From Nocardia asteroides (GTDB lineage Bacteria; Actinomycetota; Actinomycetes; Mycobacteriales; Mycobacteriaceae), in the NCBI GenBank assembly GCA_019930625.1, contig CP082844.1:3782001-3846000 (forward strand): 64,000 nucleotides of DNA, given 5' to 3'. Below, piece after piece: positions 1 to 8,444 of the stretch. Numbering within the stretch: the stretch's first letter is position 1; each line of letters starts with the position of its first letter. The notes under the pieces are model-generated. The model saw nothing but the letters and a program-made list of their open reading frames with translations, had not been told where the DNA came from and searched no databases. The position numbers and the translations under genes are program-made.

Positions 1-49
1 CGGCCAGGGACAGAAGGGTCCGCAGGCCCAGGACGTCCGCGTTCTCTGA
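1..49 (+). CDS. possible 3' end of an upstream gene
   Basis: One forward frame is open from the window edge to a TGA at 47-49 and would give a C-terminus ending in DVRVL. A strong terminator hairpin begins 17 bases after this stop, which fits the end of a forward transcription unit. Only about 15 codons are visible, so the product cannot be named. A competing frame stays open to a TAG at 58-60. Confidence 0.3.
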   Translation, partial: GQGQKGPQAQDVRVL

Positions 50-65
50 TCGCGACCTAGCTTCC

Positions 66-100
66 GAAAGGCCCCGCACCGGGACGGTGCGGGGCCTTTC
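66..100 (+). terminator. Rho-independent terminator
   Basis: A perfect 15-base-pair stem (66-80 with 86-100) closes a GGGAC loop. The outer pairs are GAAAG/CTTTC, so the right arm ends in CTTTC. It separates the upstream unit from the HxlR gene. Confidence 0.8.
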
Positions 101-168
101 GCCTGTTCGGAGGCATGACTTCTGATTGTATATTGCAAGCAGTAGCCGCCGCTCGAGAGGAGTGCCGG

Positions 169-693
169 ATGAGGCAGGACGGACGGTCGGGGTGCCCGAT
201 CAACGCGACCATCGAAGTGATCGGCGATCGGTGGACGCTGCTGGTGCTGCGTGACGTGATGTTCGGCAACCGGCGCCACTTCCGCGAGCTGCTGGCCGGC
301 TCGGAGGAGGGCATCGCCTCCAACATCCTCTCCGATCGGCTCAAGCGGCTGGTGGCGGCCGGACTGCTCAGCCGGGCGGACACCCGGCCCGGCCAGAAGG
401 CCGAATACCGGCTCACCGAACCCGCTATCCAGCTGGTGCCCGTCATGGCCCAGCTCGGTGCGTGGGGATTGCGGCACCGCCCGACCACCGAGCATCTTCG
501 GGTGCGGGCCGAATTGCTCGAGGCGGGCGGTCCGCCACTCTGGGGTGAATTCATGGACGAACTCCGTGAGAGCCACCTCGGAATCCCGCGCCCGGACCCG
601 GATCGTCCGTCGGCGACGCACCGACTCGCGCAGGCTTACACGGACGCGGTGGCCGCGTCGGGCGACCCGGACGAGCCGAAAGCCGCGTCGTAG
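169..693 (+). CDS. HxlR-family transcriptional regulator
   Basis: This is a 174-residue protein with one winged-helix HxlR domain. The N-terminal signature is a cysteine in GCPIN (Cys9) followed by IEVIGDRWTLLVLRDV. Next come the recognition region (IASNILSDRLKRLVAAGLL) and the wing (YRLTEPA). The C-terminal third is a polar extension longer than in most HxlR proteins. HxlR proteins act as dimers, often sensing electrophiles or oxidants through the N-terminal cysteine; that role is family knowledge, not shown here. The start at 169 was chosen because GAGAGGAG lies just upstream; a further in-frame ATG exists at 115. The AT-rich stretch at 119-142, unusual here, may hold promoter and operator. 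The target is unknown. The next gene is convergent. Confidence 0.85.
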   Translation: MRQDGRSGCPINATIEVIGDRWTLLVLRDVMFGNRRHFRELLAGSEEGIASNILSDRLKRLVAAGLLSRADTRPGQKAEYRLTEPAIQLVPVMAQLGAWGLRHRPTTEHLRVRAELLEAGGPPLWGEFMDELRESHLGIPRPDPDRPSATHRLAQAYTDAVAASGDPDEPKAAS

Positions 694-701
694 GCGCTCG
701 G

Positions 702-1507
702 TCAGCCCGCCAGCGCCTCGGCGCGGAAGAACTCCGCGGTGATCGCCCGGGCATGCGTGAGATCGCGGGGCCCGGACTTGACGAACACCTCGGCGGCGCA
801 GGCAAGTTCGCTGGTGATGAACGCGGTGACCGGCGCGGGAACCGACCCGCTGCCCATCTCGCGGGTCCGCGACTTCAGATCGGTCAACTCTGTCACCGCC
901 GCCGACAACTCGGTGGGCAGATCGCACTGCCGCAGCAGCGTCGGCAGATGCATCGGCGCCACCGCCGCCGCGGGATGCTCGCGCAGCCACCGCAGCGCCA
1001 TCGCCGGACGCAGCGCGTAGAACACCTTCTTCAGCGACCCGGTGCGCTCGAACAATGCCCACTGCTTGGCGCCCAAGTGCAGATAGTGCCGAGCGACCTT
1101 GTCGCGGTCGGCGACCTCGTCGGCCACCGCGCGCAGTCGGTCGCGGAACCGGCGTCGCCCCGGTAGACGATCGGTGACATCAGCCACTCGATGAGCACGG
1201 CGTTGCCCTGCACCAGCAGCCGCAGCGCCTTGCCGAGATCCCAGCCGTTCACGTCGAGCAAGCCCGCCAGCGGCGTCTCCACCACGTCGCGGGTGCGCCA
1301 CGGGGACAGATAGGTCTCCAGCGCCGCGACGTACACGAACCGGCAGTCGTAGTCGGAGTCGGGTGACGGGAATCCCCAGGCACGGCTGCCGCTCTCGATC
1401 GCCAGCCGAATCGACACCCGATGTTCCCGCTCGACCCGGTCCAGCTCCCCATCGATGGACCCGACCACCGCCGGGTCCATCGAAGCCGGAATCGCGCGCA
1501 GAGACAT
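702..1507 (-). pseudogene. RlaP-type nucleotidyltransferase, frameshifted
   Basis: The gene resembles the PF10127 (RlaP) group of DNA polymerase beta-like nucleotidyltransferases. The N-terminal half, read from 1507, has the motif GSRAWGFPSPDSDYDCRF: a Gly-Ser followed by Asp-x-Asp, the usual metal site. This frame goes off-family after IVYRGD near 1155. The family sequence then continues one frame over as RFRDRLRAVADEV and runs to a TGA at 702-704. Restoring one missing nucleotide near 1146-1160 would rejoin the halves into about 268 residues. The reading frame is therefore broken, by mutation or by a sequencing error. Codon use on both sides of the break looks normal, so decay, if real, is recent. 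The start has no Shine-Dalgarno but has a TACCAT box 6 bases upstream. The substrate is unknown. Confidence 0.75.
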
Positions 1508-1513
1508 GGACGA

Positions 1514-1519
1514 ATGGTA
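1514..1519 (-). promoter_or_regulatory. -10 box of a leaderless promoter (nucleotidyltransferase)
   Basis: TACCAT on the minus strand ends 6 bases before the ATG at 1507. This spacing puts the transcript start at or next to the start codon. There is no Shine-Dalgarno sequence. Confidence 0.5.
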
Positions 1520-1558
1520 GGTGCCCGAACGCGACTGTCGCAGCCGCTTTTTCGTCGG

Positions 1559-2749
1559 TCAGGGTCGGCGCGCGCCGCTGCCGGACGCGGCCACGAGCAC
1601 GGCGACCACGGCGAGCGCACCGCCCAGCCACATGGCGGCGGCGACGGTGATCCCGTCCGCGGCCAGTCCGCCGGCCGATGCCCCCAGTGCGATGGCGGCG
1701 TTGAAGACCCCGGCGAACAGTGCCGAAGCGCCCTCCTCGGCTCCGGGCGACGCGGCGAAGACCCAGCTCTGGGTACTCACCGAGACGCCACCGTAGGAGA
1801 CGCCCCATACGAACATCAGCACGAATGTCTGCGGGAGCGAGGCCCCGAGCAGGGGCAGGGCGATCGCGGCCGCGGCCAGGACCGAGCCGATAGCGATCAA
1901 GGTCTTCCTCGGTGCCCGCGCCGCCGCAGCGCCCGCGGCGAAATTCCCTGCTACCCCGGCGACTCCGTAGATCAGCAGCAGTGTGCCGATCGTCTCCGCG
2001 CCGACACCGGTAACCTCCTCCAGCACCGGCCGCACGTAGGTGTAGGCGGCGAAGTGACCGGTGACCAGGAACGCGACCGCGAGCAGGGCGACGCGCAAGC
2101 CCGGCTGCCTGGTCAGCCGTAACACGCCGCTCAACGCCACGGCATCGGTGGCGGGAAGACGCGGCAGCGATGCCGCCATCGCCACGAGGACCAGCAGCGC
2201 GAGACCGGCGGCGGCGACGAACGCCGCCCGCCACCCGGCGAGCGCGCCCACAAAGGTTCCGGCGGGGATACCGAGCACCGAGGCGACCGCGACGCCGGAG
2301 AAGACCAGCGAAGTCGCGGCGGTGACCGACCGCGCGGGCACCAGCCGCGCCGCCAGGCTCGCCGCGATCGCCCACACCCCGCCCATGCCGACGCCGACCA
2401 GCACCCGCGCCCCCATCAGCACACCGAAGGTGGGCGCCCAGGCCGAACCGAGATTGCCCAGCGCGAGCACCGCCATCAACCCGCACAGCACCGCTCTGCG
2501 CTCGACCCGGCCCAGCGCCGCGGTGACCAACGGCGCCGACAGGGCGGCGACCAACCCCGTCACCGTCAATGCGAGACCGGCGCGGCCCTCGCTCACCCGC
2601 AGCGCGGAGCCGATCGGGGTGAGCAGGCCGACCGGCAACATCTCGGAAGTGACCACCGTGAACGTCCCCGCTGTCACGGCGCTCACGCCGAGCCAACCGC
2701 GCAGCACCGAGACCGGCTGCGGCGCAACGACTTCCTGAACATGTGTCAT
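1559..2749 (-). CDS. MFS transporter (DHA1/AraJ-like)
   Basis: A 396-residue membrane protein with about 12 hydrophobic segments. It begins at the ATG of MTHVQEVVAP, which has GGAAG just upstream; a longer frame reaches 2821 but would run over the palindrome. The first segments carry the family pattern SEMLPVGLLTPI and a GVGMGGVWA stretch in the fourth helix, as in arabinose-efflux/chloramphenicol-type DHA1 exporters. A drug or small-metabolite exporter is the likely role, but the substrate cannot be read from sequence. The gene is divergent from a LysR regulator (start 2842) and they share a 92-base gap holding a perfect inverted repeat, so LysR control is probable. Confidence 0.85.
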   Translation of the reverse strand: MTHVQEVVAPQPVSVLRGWLGVSAVTAGTFTVVTSEMLPVGLLTPIGSALRVSEGRAGLALTVTGLVAALSAPLVTAALGRVERRAVLCGLMAVLALGNLGSAWAPTFGVLMGARVLVGVGMGGVWAIAASLAARLVPARSVTAATSLVFSGVAVASVLGIPAGTFVGALAGWRAAFVAAAGLALLVLVAMAASLPRLPATDAVALSGVLRLTRQPGLRVALLAVAFLVTGHFAAYTYVRPVLEEVTGVGAETIGTLLLIYGVAGVAGNFAAGAAAARAPRKTLIAIGSVLAAAAIALPLLGASLPQTFVLMFVWGVSYGGVSVSTQSWVFAASPGAEEGASALFAGVFNAAIALGASAGGLAADGITVAAAMWLGGALAVVAVLVAASGSGARRP

Positions 2750-2795
2750 GTCTTCCAGACAAGAGCCCGGGAACGGAGGAAACAACGGCGAAGGT

Positions 2796-2811
2796 CTCAT
2801 AGTTCTATGAG
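2796..2811. promoter_or_regulatory. palindromic operator candidate between MFS and LysR genes
   Basis: CTCATAG-TT-CTATGAG is a perfect 7-base inverted repeat with a 2-base centre. A second partial repeat, TGAG/CTCA (2808-2820), overlaps its right side. It sits midway between the divergent starts, where a LysR-type regulator normally binds. Binding is inferred from position and symmetry only. Confidence 0.55.
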
Positions 2812-2841
2812 CTGGACTCATCGACCGTGGAAGGGAAGCTG

Positions 2842-3768
2842 ATGGGTGGGCTGGAGGTCCGTGAGCTGGAGGCGTTTCTCGCGCTCGCCGAGGAATTGCA
2901 TTTCGGGCGGGCCGGTGAGCGGCTGTATGTGTCGCAGAGCCGGGTCAGCCAGCTGCTGCGCTCGCTGGAGCGGCGCATCGGCGGGCGGTTGGTGGAACGG
3001 ACCAGCCGCAGCGTCCGGTTGACCCCGCTCGGCGCGGACTTCCTCGCCGAACTGCGGCCCGCCTACGCGGCTTTGCGCGCGACGGTCGACAGCGCCCGCG
3101 CGGCCGCCAGAGGCACGGACGGGATCTTGCGCATCGGGTTTCAAGGTGCCGGCAGCGACCACCTGATGGCCGCGGTCGAGCTGTTCGGGCGGCGTCACCC
3201 GGAATGCTCGGCCGAGCTGGTCGAGATTCCGCTGGCCGATCCGTTCGGCCCGCTGCGGCGCGACGAGGTCGACGCCGCCGTCGTGTTGCTGCCGATGGGG
3301 GAGCCCGATCTGGTGCTCGGATCGGTGTTCGCGGGGCAGTCGCAGACGCTCGCGGTGGCCAGCTCGCATCCGCTCGCGGGGCGTGCGGCGCTGTCGGTGG
3401 AGGAGATCGCCGAGGTGCCGTTGATCGGAGTGCGGTCTCCGGCGCCGGAATACTGGCGCAGGGCGCAGGCGCTGGACGTGACGCCCGGGGGACGGATGGT
3501 GCGCAGCGGTCCGGAGGTCGGCACGCTGGAGGAGGGCCTCGCCGCGGTGGCGGCAGGCAGGGGGGCGATGCTGCTGTGCCATCCGACCGCGGAATCACAC
3601 CGCAGGCGGCCGGTGACCTTCGTGCCGGTGACCGGGATCGCCGAGTCCCGCCTCGGGCTGGTGTGGCGTCGCCACGGCGAGACCGCACGGGTGCGTGCGT
3701 TCTCCCGTGCCGTGGCCGCCACGCAGGGAGCGGGCGATGTGCGGTTGGTCACCGCGGAGGCGTCCTGA
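2842..3768 (+). CDS. LysR-family transcriptional regulator
   Basis: A 308-residue protein of normal LysR length. The N-terminal winged helix is clear: VRELEAFLALAEELHFGRAG, then VSQSRVSQLLRSLE as recognition helix and a GGRLVERTSRSVRLTPLG wing. Residues from about 90 onward form the periplasmic-binding-protein-like effector domain (ILRIGFQGAGSDHLMAAV). The ATG at 2842 is preceded by AAGGGA at good spacing; an in-frame GTG at 2827 is less likely. The protein probably controls the divergent MFS exporter and itself through the palindrome at 2796-2811. The effector is unknown. Confidence 0.9.
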   Translation: MGGLEVRELEAFLALAEELHFGRAGERLYVSQSRVSQLLRSLERRIGGRLVERTSRSVRLTPLGADFLAELRPAYAALRATVDSARAAARGTDGILRIGFQGAGSDHLMAAVELFGRRHPECSAELVEIPLADPFGPLRRDEVDAAVVLLPMGEPDLVLGSVFAGQSQTLAVASSHPLAGRAALSVEEIAEVPLIGVRSPAPEYWRRAQALDVTPGGRMVRSGPEVGTLEEGLAAVAAGRGAMLLCHPTAESHRRRPVTFVPVTGIAESRLGLVWRRHGETARVRAFSRAVAATQGAGDVRLVTAEAS

Positions 3769-4111
3769 GCGTCCGGTATGCGGAGCCGCTCCAGCCGCCG
3801 GTTATCGGTGCCGGATGGCGTCGATAGGCGGGCGGGTATCCGACACCGGTAGCGCTTGCCCTGAACGGTCTTTTCAATACGCTCGGCGCTGCTCTGCACG
3901 GCCTTGTCGACACCCTGTGGACGGGTTCCTTCGGCGGCCGCTGACCGACGTGACGGTCGAGCTGATCGGCCGGGTTCCACGCCGACCCACGGCGTGACCG
4001 AGCGGGCCCTCGCACCGAGATGGTGCGGGGGCCCGCCGCTGTACGGCCTGGTCGCGGGGCAGCGGAAGGTGATCGAGTCCGACGCCGCAACGGCAGGGTC
4101 GCGAGACGCGA
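3769..4111. other. intergenic region between convergent genes
   Basis: No gene is supportable here. It contains an imperfect hairpin (3806-3816 with 3838-3848, one mismatch) and the stronger stem at 4002-4036, listed separately. The region separates the LysR gene from the minus-strand fusion gene. Confidence 0.6.
4002..4036. terminator. bidirectional terminator-like hairpin
   Basis: A 15-base-pair stem (4002-4016 with 4022-4036, one G-T pair) closes a GAGAT loop. There is no T tract, as is common in actinobacteria. It lies between two convergent genes and could stop both. Confidence 0.55.
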
Positions 4112-5821
4112 TCAGCCGCGTGCCCCGACGGTGGACATTCGGGCGAGTTCCGCCGCGACGCGCGCGGGATGGGTCAACTGCGGATAGTGGCCCGCGCCTT
4201 CGATCGCGACCGAGTGCCGCGGCGTCGTGACGGTGAGCGGATCGGCGGAACCGGTGATGATTCGCACCGGCACTTCGATCCGTTCGAGCAGTTCGCGCAA
4301 CTCCGCGCGTCGCGCGGTGGCGCTCGCGCGGCGCAGCGCGGCGACGGTGCGTGCGGCGACACCCGGCCTGCGGAGGTTCGCGGCGGCGCTCGCGATCGCG
4401 GCGCCGTCGGGCACGCCGAGCCGTTTCGCCAAGGCGGCGGCCGGCATCCGGCGCATCGCCGCCGTCATGAGTGGTGAGCGCAGCAGCAGGCCCGATCGAG
4501 GCTGCAAGAACGCGGGGGCCACCAGCACCACGCCGGAGACGCGTTCCGGATGCTCCGCCGCGTATCGCAGCACCGGACCGCAGCCGAGCGAGTGGCCGAC
4601 CAGCACGGGGCGGGTGCGGACCGAGGAGAGCGATTTCGGCAGCACGGCATCCTGGTCGCCGGGCGCCGAGCGTCCGAGGCCGGGCAGGTCGACGGCCAGG
4701 CTCGGCCCGTCCAACTCCGCGCGTACCGCGCCCCACGATTCACCGTCGAGCGGAAGCCCGTGCACAAGAACGTAGGCCGGGCGTTGCCGTTCGCCGCTCA
4801 CCCAGACGCCATCGGCGAATCCGGCGGTCGGATCGTCGGCGACCGCGCCGAACCGGCTGGCCACCAGGTGGTCGGCCCAGGCAAACAGGGTGGCCTCGGT
4901 CGGAGGCATGGTGAGTCCGGCGCGGCGGGCCACGTCCTGCGCCGCCGAGGTGTCGTAGCGGTCGTCGGCGATGAAGGGCAGCGACTCGGGATCGGCGCCG
5001 GTCAACGCCCGCGGAAGTTTCTCGATGACACCGACCGGAATCGAGAACCGCGGCGCGGGGACACCCATGTGCCCGGCCAGCAGCCGCATCAGCTTCGGCA
5101 GCACCGGAGTTCGATCGTCGAGAACCGTGTAGGACCGGCCCGCGGTGTCCGGCAGGGCGGGCAGACTGATCAGGAAGTCGGTGAAGTAGTCCAGATCGAC
5201 GATCGGCACGAACGTATCCGCCCCGCCGGGGGTGGCCGGGAGTCTTCCGTTCCACAGTTGCTCGACCACACCGGCGAGCCCGACGTATTGACCGGGGCCG
5301 ATCACACTGCTCGGGTTCGCGATGGTCAGCGCGACGCCCAGCTCGGCGGCCCGCAGTCGCAGCAGCGGATCCGATTCGAACTTGGACGCGCCGTAAGCGC
5401 CCTTCTCCCAATACTGTTCCTCGGACTGCTCGACGGTGATCCGGTAGCCCGTGATGTGGACGAGCCGTCGCAGGCCGGGCAGGGCGGCGGCCCACTCCAG
5501 GACGTGCAGCGCGCCGGTGACGTTGACCGCGTACGCGTCCTGTGGCGTGAGTCCGAAGGCGAAGCGGGCCGCGCAGTTGTACACGTCGCGGATGCCGGAC
5601 GGGTCGAATCCGGCGGGCAGACCCAGGTCCTCGGCGGTGACGTCACACGCGACGATTTCCAGCGCGCCCGAGTCGACGCCGCGTCCGCGCAGCCAACTGG
5701 TGAGCCGCTCCTCGCTGCCCGCACGCAAGGCGGCGGTGACGGAATGCCCCTGCTCGAGAAGCCGGGCGACCGCTGCGCGGCCGAGGAATCCAGCGGCTCC
5801 GAACACGATGCTGTCGGACAT
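4112..5821 (-). CDS. SDR/NAD-epimerase - alpha/beta hydrolase fusion protein
   Basis: A 569-residue protein made of two enzymes. Residues 1 to about 330 are an extended short-chain dehydrogenase: an N-terminal NAD(P) site (IVFGAAGFLGRAAVARLL), VYNCAARF, and a YGASK active-site motif, followed by NPSSVIGPGQ. Residues from about 360 form an alpha/beta hydrolase with YVLVHGLPLDGESW (oxyanion loop), VGHSLGCG (nucleophile elbow, Ser), GSADPLT and a late GAGHYPQ histidine. Both catalytic sets look intact. This suggests successive oxidoreduction and ester or acyl cleavage on one substrate, which is not identifiable. The ATG at 5821 has AAGGAG 7 bases upstream. The TetR palindrome at 5836-5847 lies directly before it, so repression by the neighbouring TetR protein is likely. 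Confidence 0.85.
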   Translation of the reverse strand: MSDSIVFGAAGFLGRAAVARLLEQGHSVTAALRAGSEERLTSWLRGRGVDSGALEIVACDVTAEDLGLPAGFDPSGIRDVYNCAARFAFGLTPQDAYAVNVTGALHVLEWAAALPGLRRLVHITGYRITVEQSEEQYWEKGAYGASKFESDPLLRLRAAELGVALTIANPSSVIGPGQYVGLAGVVEQLWNGRLPATPGGADTFVPIVDLDYFTDFLISLPALPDTAGRSYTVLDDRTPVLPKLMRLLAGHMGVPAPRFSIPVGVIEKLPRALTGADPESLPFIADDRYDTSAAQDVARRAGLTMPPTEATLFAWADHLVASRFGAVADDPTAGFADGVWVSGERQRPAYVLVHGLPLDGESWGAVRAELDGPSLAVDLPGLGRSAPGDQDAVLPKSLSSVRTRPVLVGHSLGCGPVLRYAAEHPERVSGVVLVAPAFLQPRSGLLLRSPLMTAAMRRMPAAALAKRLGVPDGAAIASAAANLRRPGVAARTVAALRRASATARRAELRELLERIEVPVRIITGSADPLTVTTPRHSVAIEGAGHYPQLTHPARVAAELARMSTVGARG

Positions 5822-5835
5822 GACATGCTCCTTAC

Positions 5836-5847
5836 TAGACCGGTCTA
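5836..5847. promoter_or_regulatory. TetR operator candidate upstream of the fusion gene
   Basis: TAGACCGGTCTA is a perfect 12-base palindrome followed by CATATTTT. Almost the same element occurs at 6460-6471 before the TetR gene. The core resembles the LmrA/YxaF box of Bacillus as I remember it, and the TetR protein here belongs to that group. Confidence 0.7.
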
Positions 5848-5894
5848 CATATTTTGATGCCATGAAAAACGAAGCGGGTCGGGTGGAACCCGAC

Positions 5895-6449
5895 TCAGAG
5901 CAGGGCGTGCAGAGTGCGTTCGACGCGTTCCAAAGGTTCGCGACTGCGTTGCGCGCGCGCCAGCAACAGCGCCCCCTCGACCATGGCGAGCACCGTGGCG
6001 GCCAGGTCGTCGGCGTTCTCGCGGCCATCGGCCCGCAACCGCAGCCGCAGCGCCTGTTGCCAGGCGGCGTACGCGGCGGCGCACTCGGCTTGGACCGCGT
6101 CGTTCGCCGCCGCCACGTCCAAGGCTACGGTGGCGACCGGGCAACCCTGTTGCCAGTCGGACGCTTCCAGCCGATCGCCGAACACGCGAAGCAGCCTGCT
6201 CGCGGCCGCTGCGGCGTCACCGGGTTCGATCGTGTCGATCAGCGCCGCGATCTCCTTGCCCGCTTGGGCGATCGCCGCCGCGACCAATTCGTCCTTGCCG
6301 CCGGGGAAGTGGAAGTACAGCGAACCGCGTGGCGCGCCGCTGGCCGCCAGGATCTGATTGAGCCCAGCGCCGTAGTAACCGTGCCGTTCCACCAGCGTGC
6401 GCGCCGCGTCGACGAGTTTGCCGCGAGTCTCGGTGCCTTTGACGCCCAT
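5895..6449 (-). CDS. TetR-family repressor (LmrA/YxaF-like)
   Basis: A 184-residue TetR protein. Residues 6-52 are the helix-turn-helix (TRGKLVDAARTLVERHGYYG...LNQILAASGAPRGSLYFHF), with GSLYFHFPGGKDEL typical of the LmrA/YxaF subgroup. The C-terminal ligand domain has the subgroup stretch GCPVATVALD. It lies upstream of the SDR-hydrolase fusion gene on the same strand, with 73 bases between them, and a nearly identical palindrome precedes both genes. The likely role is repression of itself and the fusion enzyme, relieved by a small, probably planar ligand. The ATG has no Shine-Dalgarno but follows a TACAGT box by 6 bases, so translation is probably leaderless. Confidence 0.88.
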   Translation of the reverse strand: MGVKGTETRGKLVDAARTLVERHGYYGAGLNQILAASGAPRGSLYFHFPGGKDELVAAAIAQAGKEIAALIDTIEPGDAAAAASRLLRVFGDRLEASDWQQGCPVATVALDVAAANDAVQAECAAAYAAWQQALRLRLRADGRENADDLAATVLAMVEGALLLARAQRSREPLERVERTLHALL

Positions 6450-6455
6450 ACCCTG

Positions 6456-6461
6456 ACTGTA
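6456..6461 (-). promoter_or_regulatory. -10 box of a leaderless promoter (TetR gene)
   Basis: TACAGT on the minus strand ends 6 bases before the ATG at 6449. The palindrome at 6460-6471 overlaps its upstream edge, so a bound repressor would block polymerase. Confidence 0.5.
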
Positions 6462-6471
6462 GACCGGTCTT
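6460..6471. promoter_or_regulatory. TetR operator candidate upstream of the tetR gene
   Basis: TAGACCGGTCTT differs by one base from the perfect palindrome at 5836-5847 and is followed by the same CATATTTT extension. Its place, 11 bases before the TetR start and over the promoter, suggests autorepression. Confidence 0.7.
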
Positions 6472-6592
6472 CATATTTTTTCCACCGGAAAGACTGAGGA
6501 CGCCCGCCTACCAGGTGGTAGCCGAGGCGGAAATCGCGCGCACTAAGCTGGTCGGCGGTAAATGCCGACCCCATTCCCCAGGAGTACTCCAC

Positions 6593-8191
6593 GTGAGCCA
6601 AGCAGGCCGTCCTGTAGTTCTGATCGCCGACAAGCTCGCCCAGTCGACCGTCGACGCGCTCGGTGACGGTGTCGAGGTTCGGTGGGTAGACGGACCCGAC
6701 CGCCCGGCCCTGCTGGCCGCCGTGCCCGAGGCCGACGCGCTGCTCGTGCGATCGGCGACCACGGTCGACGCCGAGGTCCTGGAAGCCGGGAAGAACCTGA
6801 AGATCGTCGCCCGCGCCGGCGTCGGCCTGGACAACGTCGACGTGCCCGCCGCCACCGAGCGCGGCGTCATGGTCGTCAACGCGCCCACCTCGAACATCCA
6901 CACCGCCGCCGAGCACGCGGTCACCCTGATGCTGGCCGCCGCCCGCCAGGTTCCCGCCGCCGACGCCACCCTGCGCGAGCACACCTGGCAGCGCAGCAAG
7001 TTCAACGGCGTGGAGATCTTCGGCAAGACCGTCGGCGTCGTCGGCCTCGGCCGCATCGGCCAGCTGTTCGCCGCCCGCCTGGCCGCGTTCGAGACCAAGA
7101 TCGTCGCCTACGACCCCTACGTGTCGCCCGCGCGCGCCGCCCAGCTCGGCATCGAGCTGCTGAGCCTCGACGAGCTGCTCGAGCGTGCCGACCTGATCTC
7201 GATACACCTGCCGAAGACCCCGGAGACCAAGGGCCTCATCGGCAAGGAGGCCATCGCCAAGACCAAGCCGGGCGTGATCATCGTCAACGCCGCCCGCGGT
7301 GGCCTGGTCGACGAGGCCGCGCTGGCCGATGCCATCAAGTCCGGCCATGTGCGGGCCGCCGGTCTGGACGTGTTCGAGACCGAACCGTGCACCGACAGCC
7401 CGCTGTTCGACCTGCCGCAGGTCGTGGTGACCCCGCACCTGGGCGCCTCCACCTCCGAGGCCCAGGACCGCGCGGGCACCGACGTCGCGAAGTCGGTCCT
7501 GCTGGCCCTGGCCGGTGAGTTCGTGCCCGGCGCGGTGAACGTCACCGGTGGCACGGTCGGCGAAGAGGTCGCCCCCTGGCTGGACATCGTGCGCAAGCAG
7601 GGCGCGCTGCTGGGCGCGCTGTCCAACGAGCTGCCGGTCAGCGTCGAGATCCAGGTGCGCGGCGAGCTGGCCGCGCAGGAGGTCGGGGTGCTGGAGCTGT
7701 CCGCGCTGCGCGGCATCTTCTCCGCGCTGGTCGAGGACCAGGTCACCTTCGTCAACGCCCCCGCCCTGGCCAAGGACCGCGGGATCACCGCCCAGGTCAC
7801 CACGGCGTCGGAGAGCCCCAGCCACCGCAGCGTGGTCGACCTGCGCGCCGTGTTCGGCGACGGCAGCACCCTGAACGTCGCGGGCACGCTGACCGAGCCG
7901 CAGCTGGTGGAGAAGATCGTCAACATCAACGGCCGCAACTACGACATGCGCGCCGAGGGCCTCAACCTGGCCATCCTGAACTACGAGGACCGGCCGGGCG
8001 CACTGGGCAGGATCGGCACCAAGCTCGGCGAGGCCGAGGTCGACATCCTGGCCGCGCAGCTGACCCAGGACGTCGACAAGGAAGGCGCCACCGTGGTGCT
8101 GCGCGTGGCCCGCGAGGTGCCCGCCGACGTGCAGAACGCGATCGCCGAGTCGGTCGGCGCGGCCAAGGTCGTCCAGGTCGACCTGTCCTGA
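6593..8191 (+). CDS. serA: D-3-phosphoglycerate dehydrogenase
   Basis: A 532-residue enzyme for the first step of serine synthesis: 3-phosphoglycerate to 3-phosphohydroxypyruvate with NAD. It is the long actinobacterial form. Residues 1-100 and 285-310 form the substrate domain, 100-285 the NAD domain with [11 protein letters not shown] (147-157) and ARAGVGLDN. Catalytic residues are visible as Arg235 (NAARGGL), Glu264 (FETEP) and His282 (PHLGAS). Residues about 315-450 are the intervening regulatory domain and the last 75 the ACT domain ([14 protein letters not shown]), which in this family binds serine for feedback inhibition. The GTG at 6593 was chosen for the AGGAG 8 bases before it and for alignment with family starts. 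leuB follows behind a terminator. Confidence 0.97.
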   Translation: MSQAGRPVVLIADKLAQSTVDALGDGVEVRWVDGPDRPALLAAVPEADALLVRSATTVDAEVLEAGKNLKIVARAGVGLDNVDVPAATERGVMVVNAPTSNIHTAAEHAVTLMLAAARQVPAADATLREHTWQRSKFNGVEIFGKTVGVVGLGRIGQLFAARLAAFETKIVAYDPYVSPARAAQLGIELLSLDELLERADLISIHLPKTPETKGLIGKEAIAKTKPGVIIVNAARGGLVDEAALADAIKSGHVRAAGLDVFETEPCTDSPLFDLPQVVVTPHLGASTSEAQDRAGTDVAKSVLLALAGEFVPGAVNVTGGTVGEEVAPWLDIVRKQGALLGALSNELPVSVEIQVRGELAAQEVGVLELSALRGIFSALVEDQVTFVNAPALAKDRGITAQVTTASESPSHRSVVDLRAVFGDGSTLNVAGTLTEPQLVEKIVNINGRNYDMRAEGLNLAILNYEDRPGALGRIGTKLGEAEVDILAAQLTQDVDKEGATVVLRVAREVPADVQNAIAESVGAAKVVQVDLS

Positions 8192-8227
8192 CCGGACGGG
8201 GCCGCAGCGTCCCGGCACCCGCGGAAT

Positions 8228-8262
8228 CGGCGCCGCGCACGAACCACTCGTGCGCGGCGCCG
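8228..8262 (+). terminator. terminator hairpin after serA
   Basis: A perfect 15-base-pair GC-rich stem (8228-8242 with 8248-8262) closes an ACCAC loop, 36 bases after the serA stop. There is no T tract. Confidence 0.65.
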
Positions 8263-8444
8263 GTCGCTCGGTCGGCGCGCGGACCCGCCGCGTCATCGCG
8301 CCCGGTGCTCGGCGCTCCGGCCGCGCCGAGTACCGTGACGATGCTGCGGTCACCCCGGCCGGACTGTCGTGCGCACCCCGGCGGTCATCTCCGGGCCGCA
8401 CGTCGTGTCGGCCGTTACCGGCAACATCGAACGGAGCATTTGTC

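Noticed and set aside
702..2762. A very long minus-strand open frame covering the nucleotidyltransferase and the MFS gene.
   Set aside because: Only its last 150 codons match a protein family; the rest is Arg/Gly-rich out-of-frame reading over the MFS gene.
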